Source: Diphasiastrum complanatum (taxonomy: Eukaryota; Streptophyta; Lycopodiopsida; Lycopodiales; Lycopodiaceae). From it: a DNA stretch of 39,551 nt. The notes beneath the pieces were generated by a model. It saw only the letters and a list, made by a program, of their open reading frames with translations. It had not been told where the DNA came from and searched no databases. Below are positions 31,297 to 39,551 of the stretch, piece by piece. The DNA lies in NCBI GenBank assembly GCA_029204225.1, contig MU835392.1, forward strand, positions 1 to 39,551, read 5' to 3'. Numbering within the stretch: the first letter of the stretch is position 1; every line of letters begins with the position of its first letter. A program made the position numbers and the translations under genes.

Positions 31297-33400
31297 TTGA
31301 AGCGCCTCACCACTAATATAGCTGCATCCAATTGAAAACAGGGTGGCCATTTGCAACCGTAGGATGAGAGGCAGGTGATCTTGACCCTTGAAAAGGTCAG
31401 AAATGTAGTTGGAGGTTTAAATTTTCCCACCAAAAAACTTTTTAAGGGTCATATGTCTTGACAATCCTCTTGCTATATTTTTTCATCCAAGGTTTATTGT
31501 TCTAAGCTTCCATTTCAAACCTAATGGTGGTTCCTACAAGTAGTTGGGCGAGTATCTCTATTTTAAACACCTTTCAAGTCTTGAAATTAAGAGATTTTTT
31601 TAAAAAACTAGCCTATTCCATAGTATTTTCTTTATACCAATTGTGTTGAGTATAAACATCACCTCTTGCGGATTGGTATCGCAAGGGTGATACAAGCAAG
31701 TTATCAACTACATGGATGTATACATGTTGAAAGCGTTTTTTGTCCTTAAAAAACAACATGCAAGCTTTGAGAGGTAATAAATACTTAGCTCTTGCCTATG
31801 GTGCATACTTGTTGGTGCACCATGGATAGAGTGTTTTACATATTTGAATTCCAACAAAATTCAATACTAGGCAAAATGCATGATTCTTTTGATTGTAGTG
31901 TAGTTGAAGCATCAAATATATACATTATATGAGTATGAATAGTGCCTCATGGTTCATGGAAGTCATGAGTAGGCTTTGAATTTGACGTGCACTCTTATTG
32001 TTTATCCCGAGTGGTTTTTTTTTTATAGCTTTCATATGACATATATAATGTAAGGGTACCTTTCAAATAAAATAGGTATGAATCTTTTAACCACTTACAT
32101 ACATATATTATGTTATTGCAATAAATTTTTAGAAATTTCAAACTAGTACGCCTGCCCACAAATTCAAAATGTAAGGGTGGGCAGCCAGCAACTCCCCCGC
32201 CTCCATCGTCCCAGCCCCTGCCCGTGGCCTTGGCCTGCCCCTTTTCGAGGCCTGAGTGTTAAAAAAAATAGAGTTTTTGGGCAGCTCATGCTGTTTTAGT
32301 ATATATATAGACTAGTACGCCTGCCCGGCCGTTGGCGGGCGGGCAAATTCAAGATATTCATAATATAAGAGTGCCTGGCAACCCGCCGCCCCCAGGCTGC
32401 CCCAGCCCCTGCTCAGGCCATTCTCTCACTAAAATAGTTTTAATATATAAATTAGATATATATAGAATCTGACATTTGACTTTTTAAAATTAACTTTGAA
32501 ATGGAAGGGCAATTTTTAAGTTTAACATTTATATGACATGATTTTGAAAGTTTTGATTTCAAATGACGTGCATTGCACCTTGCAAAAGCCAATCCTGGCC
32601 ATGAGTGATGAAAGTCATGGGACAGGCCATCCAAAGAGGGATGGTTTACCTATAGGTCCATCACATTTAATGCTCTCGTCTTGTAGATACACTTTACTAG
32701 GAAAGTCTAACGAACGTAAAATCCATGCCCTTCTAATCTGAATTGAAAGCAAAAGCTCAAAAAATGTAAGTGTTGGCTTCCATGCATGCAATCCGTCAAG
32801 CTTCACTCCCTAGCCTAGCCTAGGCAGGTCCCTCATGCTGTTGTTTTATGAGCAAAACTAATTTAAATGTATATAGATTTTGTACTTATGAGCTGGCAAC
32901 AGCTTGCGGGCTTTTAAGACCCCTGGCCCGGCCAAAATGCGTTTTTAACCCCCGACGTGACTCGTCTTCACTTCCAGTCCAGCCTCCGGTCAGCGTCCAG
33001 TTCAGTTCAGTCAGTATTCGAAAATGGATAAAGCCTTCAAAACAGAAAAGAGATAAAGCCTGTGTCTGTCGGTCCTGGCAGCCCTGCCACCGGAAGCACG
33101 CGTGTCACTCCAGAAGGCGGCAGGCAGCCAGGTTGCGTCACAGGCTGCCGAGCTTAGATGCGCGCGCCATGGGGGGAGCTTTTAGACACCGGGTATCCTA
33201 CGCCTGATCACTTGGATCTTTGCCACGTGGAAGATAATATTCTCGATGCCGGTTCGGATGTACGTGGCAAAATCTGGGACTGGAGACTTAGGTCGTCTGC
33301 GGGCATTAAGATAGGAGGGACCAGCTGTAGGCGACTTCAAAGTGCGTCCCATCTGGCGCAGGTCCACCGTTGGGATGCGGATGCACAGCCGGTGGCAACT
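31297..33400. other. Intergenic DNA, no gene seen
   Basis: Largely AT-rich with no domain-bearing frame. A degenerate tandem duplication (period about 169 bp, each copy starting ACTAGTACGCCTGCCC) occupies 32142-about 32440. From about 32930 the sequence becomes GC-richer, approaching the promoter of the DRB-like gene. Confidence 0.5.
33223..33230. promoter_or_regulatory. G-box-like palindrome CCACGTGG
   Basis: A perfect G-box-type bZIP/bHLH site; TACGTGGC follows at about 33260. It lies roughly 0.2-0.5 kb upstream of the likely transcribed region of the DRB-like gene. The regulatory role is inferred from position only. Confidence 0.35.
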
Positions 33401-33410
33401 GCCCTCGAAA

Positions 33411-33560
33411 GGTTAGGGTTAGGGTTAGGTCATAATACCAGGAATGAGAAGGAAGATTACAGTGGAAGGTGTGGGATACTCGAAGGTGAGGAGGGAAGCA
33501 AGAGCAAGGGCTAGAGCTGAGGGAGAGGGAGGGGGAGGGGGAGAGGTGAGGGGTGAGGGA
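33411..33560 (+). promoter_or_regulatory. Telomere-like repeat and G-rich tract in DRB-like gene leader
   Basis: GGTTAGGGTTAGGGTTAGG (33411-33429) is TTAGGG-type, also readable as overlapping telo-box-like CCCTAA motifs on the other strand, which are common in plant promoters and leaders. A purine tract at 33521-33560 has at least four G3+ runs that could form a G-quadruplex on the sense strand. Confidence 0.4.
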
Positions 33561-33722
33561 GTAATGCTGGATAGTGCATGTAGCTGCTGTTTGCAGTGAA
33601 GTGAAATCTTTCTACTTTTTGTAGTCGTTTGTTTCTCTTGTTACATGGTTGACTGCTGGGTGAAGCGAAGCCGCCTTCTGCAAAGACACTGCACCGGCGG
33701 GTGTACTAAGTCTTTGCTAGAG

Positions 33723-34712
33723 GTAAGTTGCTTTCGTCAGAAGTTTTCAAGCTGATTGAATCGTATATGTTTCTGTTTTGAAAGTATACTTTCTTCTAAT
33801 GCAGGCATGATTTATGGATTTTCTTCTAGCATACCGTGTTGTTCTCAAGTTCACTTTATCCGTTCAGATTTTGCATTCAAGCTGTTCAAATGACTTACCG
33901 AAATCAGATGAACTTCGATTGTTTCCCTAAAACACCTACTTGAGGATTATTAGAGACTGCAAAGCTTGCATATGAAGTGTTCAGCCGTGTGTAAGCATTT
34001 CAAGTTTGACTATTCTCTCCTGCACTTAACAAGATTATCAATTCAGGAAGCCTTAATAATGAGGTGCAGATGTGCATAAAATTTATCAAGTCCTCAGTAT
34101 TTGGATCCGCATTCCTGTATTTGTATGTTATGAATTTTAGATGAGCGGTAACAAAATTACTGGATGATTGATTCGCTAAACTTCGCTTATGGCATATTCT
34201 AAAGTTGCATGCGATTTCCATTCTTCTGTTGTCGCTGCTCTAGATTATGCAGTTGCAGCGATAACACGCAATGCGTGATGATTAACTTGTTGAACTTTGC
34301 ATCTGCGATGGCTTCTCACGAAAGATAGATTGGGTGCTTATTCTGTCGCATCGTTATTTAACATCGAGAAGCTGTAGCAAGAGTCTTTGACAAATATTCA
34401 AAAGGCCTCGTATTTGACCATGCAATTGAAGTCATGAGACAAGCCTAGAAGCTAAATTTTTGTATTTGTGTTTACCTAAGGTAGATTTTTCGCGCTGAGC
34501 TTCCATGTGTCTCTTATTAAAAGTTTGCATTGCTTCTATTTGAGAATAACATTTTGTAATGGGAGTCCAGTCATGTATCTTTATATTTGAGATCGTAGTT
34601 TTTGTTTTGTACTAGATTATCAATCACAACCGGATAATTTGTTGTAATTAAAATTTCCACCGAGATTTCCATGCTGAAGTATATCAGAAATGCTCTTATG
34701 ATGTCTTAACAG
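33723..34712 (+). other. 5'-UTR intron of the DRB-like gene
   Basis: The donor CTAGAG|GTAAGTT at 33723 is a near-perfect plant consensus; the acceptor GTCTTAACAG| ends at 34712, two bases before the ATG at 34715. The interior is T-rich, as plant introns are. Confidence 0.7.
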
Positions 34713-36806
34713 GTATGTTTAAAAATCAGCTCCAGGAGCTTGCTCAACGGAGCTGTTTCAACCTGCCTGCGTATGCATGCATCAGGGAGGGTCCAGATCA
34801 TGCGCCTCGCTTTAAGGCAACCGTGAACTTCAATGGAGAAATATTCGAAAGTTCAATTTATTGCAGCACATTACGTCAGGCCGAACATGCTGCGGCCGAA
34901 GTTGCCCTCAACACTTTGTCTCGTAGGGGTCCAACCCCGTCGTTGGCTGCGAGAGTTCTGGTATTCTTGTCATTCAGAGTGTGCCTTCTTCCTCTAATAG
35001 TGTTACTAAAGTTTATAATTTTCATCTTCTCTACTAGCAATGATTCATCTCGACGTTTGAATATCTTATTCAAGTCTTCATTGCGGCGCAGGAACGAGAC
35101 AAGTGTCTGCAAAAATCTATTGCAAGAGACGGCTCAAAGAGCAGGCGTTTCTCTACAGTATACACCACTATACGCTCTGGACCGGGGCATTTGCCTCTTT
35201 TCACGTGCATGGTGGAGGTAGCTGGCTTGAGTTTTACTGGAGAAGGAGCAAAAACGAAGAAGCAAGCTGAAAAGAATGTCTGCTATGGCTGCCTGGTCTG
35301 CCCTCAGGCTATGTAAGTCCATTTGTTTCAGGAAATTCTGCATTGGAAGAAATTAGCTGAGCTTTGGATGTAGAAAACTATCGTAATGCAGTTCATTCAT
35401 TAATACTTTTATGAGAAAATTGCTGGTTATTATTTCTGGGTAATTCGCATTGGAACTTTCGATATTTTTAGTGTAGTTCTAGATTGTCGAGCCCAGACAC
35501 GTCGGGCTATTCTAAATGTACTTGCAGGACAAACGACTCACTGATTATGCTATGTGTGGATGCTTATGCTTTGGACAGTTGCAAATCAAGGTAACAACAC
35601 GTTGTTGCTTACTGAAACCGAACTGAGCGATGAGCAGGATCAACTCACCGTCGCACGTGCTTTAGCTAGAGCCAATGGAAATGACGGAATGCATAGTCAT
35701 GGTGTGCAGCTATCTCAACACTCAAGCAAAGCTCATGCCCAGAGTGTCTGTAACAGCTTCTCCATCCAGGATGAGGTTAACCCTAATGGTCGAGACTTCT
35801 CTAGTCCAAATGTCCCAGGTGTTGTTGGCCAGTATCATTCCAAGTCATGGGTACCAGTGGAGGTTGAACTCAGAGGCTGTTCAGTCTGAAAGACTTTTAC
35901 ATAAACAGACGCATGGTTGTACAGGAATGAGTGGTTTGTCATTCCGTCCGGTGTCTTCACACAACGGGAACTCCTCTTCCCCTATTCGTCTCGATACCTG
36001 TGTGGCCTTTCTAGGGAAGCCATAGGCAGCCAGTAGAGCTGCTGCTGCTTCTGCCTCCACCGCTACCAGAGTTATTCCAACACAATTGGGAAGTGTTCCA
36101 TTGACATCATTGAGGAGTAAACATGAGGTTCCTATACCTATAGACGAACATCAAAGGGATGAAGAAGAATGGCTTAGAGGAAGTGTCAGTAAGTTGATTG
36201 AAGAAACCGAGAATCAAGAGTCAATGGATCTCCGGCAATACTCTTTGAACTATTCTTCTCGATGCCTATCTGGCCTTTCTAGGGAGGCCATAGCAGCCAG
36301 CAGAGCTGCCGCTGCTTCTGCCTCCAATGCTACTAGAGTTATTCCAACACAACTGAGAAGTGTTCCATTGACATCATTAAGGAATAAACATGAAGTTCCT
36401 ATTCCTTCAGATGAACATCAAAGGGATGAAGAAGAGTGGCTTAGAGGTAGTGTCAGTAAGTTGATTCAAGAGACCGAGAGTCAAGAATCTATGGATGTGC
36501 ATCAATCTTCTGCCAGTGTAGCTTCATTCAATCCAATGTTGTGGTCTCGTTCATTTGATAAATGGTGGAATCAAGGAAATTCTCATCACTCTATTCTCGG
36601 TGGCCATAGTATGTCTACTGGAGCCTCTTTTGCAACCCCCTGTTAGAGTCAGATCAGTGAGGGCAGTCTGTGCTGCACCACCAGTCACTACTCCCACTCC
36701 CCTTGCACCAATCAGAGCTAGAACATTCAAGAAGAGACATTGTATTGGAAGAAGGTGCCACTATTCAGGTGTTCAATCAGCTGAGGTTATAACGTGTTTT
36801 ATATAA
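34713..36806 (+). pseudogene. DRB2-like double-stranded RNA-binding protein, frameshifted
   Basis: DRB proteins bind dsRNA and assist Dicer-like processing of small RNAs. The first coding exon (34715-34960, 82 codons) is intact and strongly like the DRB2/3/5 group: FKNQLQELAQRSCFNLPAYA, IREGPDHAPRFKA, EAALN-type helix. Likely introns: 34961-35091 and 35313-35527. The second dsRBD (35092-35312) has an extra base at about 35093, a missing base at about 35155 (TCTACAGTATAC) and an extra base at about 35275. Later exons keep DRB features (DEQDQLTVARALAR; a PPVRVRSVRAVCAAPP tail) but switch frame near 35850, 35985, 36027 and 36635. The introns show this is not a processed copy. Long clean frames elsewhere in the window argue against general sequencing error, though local assembly error remains possible. 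Confidence 0.78.
35983..36520 (+). repeat. 267-bp tandem duplication in the DRB-like C-terminal region
   Basis: Two adjacent units, 35983-about 36250 and 36251-about 36515, each encoding YSSR.L.GLSREAI-AASRAAAAS through the acidic EHQRDEEEWLRGSVSKLI stretch to QESMD. The offset is 268 bp because unit 1 has one extra G (CATAGGCAGCC versus CATAGCAGCC). Without it the period is 267 bp, 89 codons, so the duplication arose in a coding frame. Confidence 0.8.
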
Positions 36807-37049
36807 TCTTCCAAAATTTGGCAAACCTGGTTAGAGTTGATCATTTGTTGATACACGGAGATTAAAAACTTCTGTTAATGATCAACCCATTCTCGCTCTT
36901 CCTGTTGTTGAGAAGGTTGGCAGTTCACTCTGTAGTTTGAATCTAGTGCTTTCATTTGTGCTGAATACATGGAACATAGATGTGACTTGGTGGTGGCCAG
37001 TTGGATTGAATACAACTCTATGAGCATGATTTGACTTTAAATGACTCAG

Positions 37050-37176
37050 CCGCTGTTTTCACAAGGCTTAGCATAAGTGAAATCTTTGAATCTCACTTTA
37101 GGCCTTATTTTGCCACTGTTTTCACGAAGGCTTGTTATAAGTGAGATCTTTGAATCCCACTTTAGGCCTTATTTTG
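37050..37176 (+). repeat. 63-bp tandem duplication
   Basis: Units 37050-37112 and 37113-37176 (CCGCTGTTTTCACAAGGCTT and CCACTGTTTTCACGAAGGCT starts, both ending CTTTAGGCCTTATTTTG) differ at a handful of bases. Confidence 0.85.
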
Positions 37177-38115
37177 CATCTCTGGTTCATTTGGGGTCCA
37201 ATTAGTGGTTCATTACTTTTCAGTAGTTGTGTTATATTTAGGGGAAGTGATAAGACTGACTCAACTGATGGTTTCAGGGGTTATATCTGAGCATCGAGCA
37301 CATATTAGTTGGTGCTACCATTGCAGTGGACTGTGCCTGCTCTTGTAATATGTGAAATTTCTCTACAGAAAATCTGCTCCTGTTTTTTAAGTCGATAATG
37401 TTTGTCTTGTTTAATTTATTTCCAAGTGACATGTGCTTTAATGTTGATAAAAGCTTGGACAGATATTGTCCTGAAAAACTTCAAAAACATTATTTTAGGT
37501 GTTTGCAATCTTTTTTTGGGGTCTAGACTGATGGTTAGGAATCTGGAACTCGATTGGATGCAGTTTCAAGACTGTTAATTGTTTAGAGGTCTCAGTGTTG
37601 GCTCAACTCCTTTTGTTTGACTAGTGTACTCTTAGCTTGCTGACCTGTTTGGAGCTGCTATTCAGTGACATTAATAATATAGGATTACATTGCCAAGTTT
37701 AAATCTGAATGTGCAGCTAAGCTTGAGAGTAACTGTTCTCAGGCTACACTAATTAGCATGAGAGGGTTTGAAGGAGTATGAAATGTGCATTGTTCAAATT
37801 TCGGTGCTAATGAACTATTCAATGGTTCACCAACATGAATGTATTGATTGATCTTGTGAATTTTGAGACTACCCATGTTTGTCATCCTGTCCAGTCCCAA
37901 ACGTTTTTTTTATTTATGTTCATTAAAGTTGTGGAACAGCTGCTAATGGCTTGGGATTACAAAATCTTAGGGAAGGGGCTCCTCATTAAAGTGTTCATAA
38001 GTTAATATGAATCATAAATACATGCCATAAGAAGAGGTGGTTATCACTTGGAGAGAGAATGGGTGGTCCTTACACTTCAGGAGAGAGATTGTGTTTTCTC
38101 ACATCCCGACTTTCT

Positions 38116-38116
<1 letters not shown>

Positions 38117-38154
<38 letters not shown>

Positions 38155-38173
38155 ACACACACACACACACACA
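38117..38173 (+). repeat. Compound microsatellite (AG)17(AC)11
   Basis: An uninterrupted (AG) tract at 38117-38150 runs directly into (AC) at 38151-38173. Likely length-polymorphic. Confidence 0.97.
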
Positions 38174-39551
38174 GCTCCCACAACCCTCAGGTGGTCCTCA
38201 ATCCTTAGAGATAAGAGGGTGGGGTTGGTCATAGATGGTTATCATGCAAAGAAAGAGATTGGATTTAACTAGCCATTCTGGGTGGCATGACTTACCAATT
38301 ACATAAGTGAATCACTTTTTTAAATGATTTACATTTTATTTGTTGACTCTTCACAAAGGATGTGAGGGGAAAGGTCATTTAGTCTATTTTCCCATGCTTA
38401 AAAGTAACTCTTCACTTGCTAAGTTTGTTTGGAATCAGTGCAGAAGTTGCCGGTTCCATTCTTGGACTTTGCCGGCTTTCCCGAACACTGGTTTGGAATG
38501 GAATGCTTTGGCACAAATATTGTAAAATCATACAAACAACAAATTAAGCAAGCTGAACATACCAATTTTATCCCTTGTTTTCTTCCTTAAGTCAGTGTAA
38601 TAAAGGTTTTAGTCAAGAACATATAACGAAGAAGGATAAATTATATTTAAAAGTATAGATAATTATTACCTGTACTGACCAAAATTTCACATCTTAAAAC
38701 AATCTGGGCTAATAATTTGGCTTAAGGTATCTAAGCACCAGATGGATTCCTCTTTTCTAGAAAGCAGGATGACTTGTTCTGTTACAGCAATGTAAGTCTA
38801 TTCTCGGAACTTCCAATCAAGTAACACGGTAATTATGTCAAACCAAATGGCTGGACTGAGTCGTAACTTCGAGCTCCTCGTCATTGGTATACATGATTTG
38901 GGAAACGCTTATTGAAATAGTCCGATTGCCTGAAAAAAAAGTTGTCTGGGTACTAAAAAACAAGTCATGGACACCGCAGCTTGTTAGTTCGTTATGGAGC
39001 TTGAAAGGCCAAGGCTTCTAGAGTCGAAAGTGCTCCCCAGGCTAGGCTTCGGGACTCCAGAAATGGGGATTCCAGAAATGACAAGAACTTTTCTCAAATG
39101 GAGAGAGTATTACTCGTCGTGGTTGATGTGAAGCATCCGACCAACCACGACGAAAAAGATGCAAAACACATAGTGAAAATGACTCATAATCATTTCATTG
39201 TTTTGATTCCTATTACACTGTAACCTGTTATTTGAGGGTGGGGCCTTCATTGCAACCCCCTCTCGTTCTGATATATACATAAATTCTTCTTCTCAGGCTT
39301 TCCGGTGCTCTGACTATAAAGTATAATTGCTCAAAAGATGTAAAATGAGCCAGCTTGATAATTGAACTCCTCACGTAGTTCAAGGATTTGAATGCAGTTG
39401 TACCTGTTTCCTTTATATTGGTCAGTGTTCAATGTTAGTAGTTGTAACTTGTGGACTGGAGGGAGAACGAGCAGTGAGGTGGTGGCCACATTACGTAGCG
39501 TATGCCATTGACTCGGCGAATGGCTGAAGCCCTGCGCTGCCTGTTTAGCCG

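Larger units (their letters stand above)
36807..39551. other. Intergenic DNA and possible 3' UTR, no gene seen
   Basis: No domain-bearing frame on either strand. The first few hundred bases may be the 3' UTR of the DRB-like gene. The only structures noted are the tandem repeat at 37050-37176 and the microsatellite at 38117-38173. Confidence 0.5.

Noticed and set aside
32848-33514. Two overlapping plus-strand frames of about 119 codons
   Set aside because: GC-rich promoter-proximal sequence with no domain, upstream of the DRB-like leader; likely chance frames.
34713-36806. Explaining all DRB-like frameshifts as sequencing error
   Set aside because: The 3.1-kb OBERON exon and the 3.5-kb pol frame in the same window have no indels, so a general error rate cannot account for the cluster, although a local error cannot be excluded.

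Overview
This is nuclear DNA from a seed plant, most likely an angiosperm. The evidence is an intron-containing OBERON/TITANIA-type PHD-finger gene, a plant DRB-type double-stranded-RNA-binding gene with plant splice sites, and plant Ty3/Gypsy chromovirus and Ty1/Copia remains with tRNA-iMet primer sites. No ribosomal, organellar or tRNA gene was seen. The species cannot be named from this sequence.

Layout. 1-3735: AT-rich intergenic or intronic DNA with a probable solo LTR and a GC-rich repeat module. 3777-6894 (-): a large first coding exon of an OBERON-like gene, with a short 5'-UTR intron and a uORF; its C-terminal exons are not recognisable in the window. 7354-23394: a cluster of LTR retrotransposons. 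Element A (-, 7354-17423) keeps gag and part of protease but has lost reverse transcriptase and integrase. It carries a young nested insertion, Element B (+, 8817-13652), with 1247-bp LTRs that differ at 5 positions, perfect CTTGG target-site duplications and no gag-pol. Element C (+, 17571-23219) belongs to Element A's LTR family and sits head-to-head with it across 147 bp. It keeps protease-RT-RNaseH-integrase-chromodomain in one frame with five stop codons, but lacks gag and has a truncated 3' LTR. 23470-31296: two ~2-kb direct repeats around a degraded Copia gag/protease relic (-) and an unrecognised, broken ORF (-). 33400-36806 (+): a DRB2-like gene with a 5'-UTR intron, one intact dsRBD and many single-base frameshifts, so it is probably a pseudogene. 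36807-39551: no gene; a tandem duplication and an (AG)n(AC)n microsatellite.

Most unusual signal. The 5' leaders of all three Gypsy-like elements, including Element B with its quite different LTR, share an ordered array of five stem-loops (GTGCT...AGCAC), and several loops contain a self-complementary sequence. Some differences between copies keep pairing only through G-U wobble on the sense RNA, which suggests selection for RNA structure. A dimerisation or packaging signal that Gag from relatives could recognise would fit, and could explain how the gag-less Elements B and C were mobilised. The three elements also share a hairpin with an AGGA loop just before the polypurine tract.

Gene-element interplay. 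Element A's 3' LTR lies 460 bp upstream of the OBERON-like start codon in the same orientation. A stop-free frame runs from an ATG inside the LTR through the 5'-UTR exon and, if the 98-bp intron is removed, into the OBERON frame.
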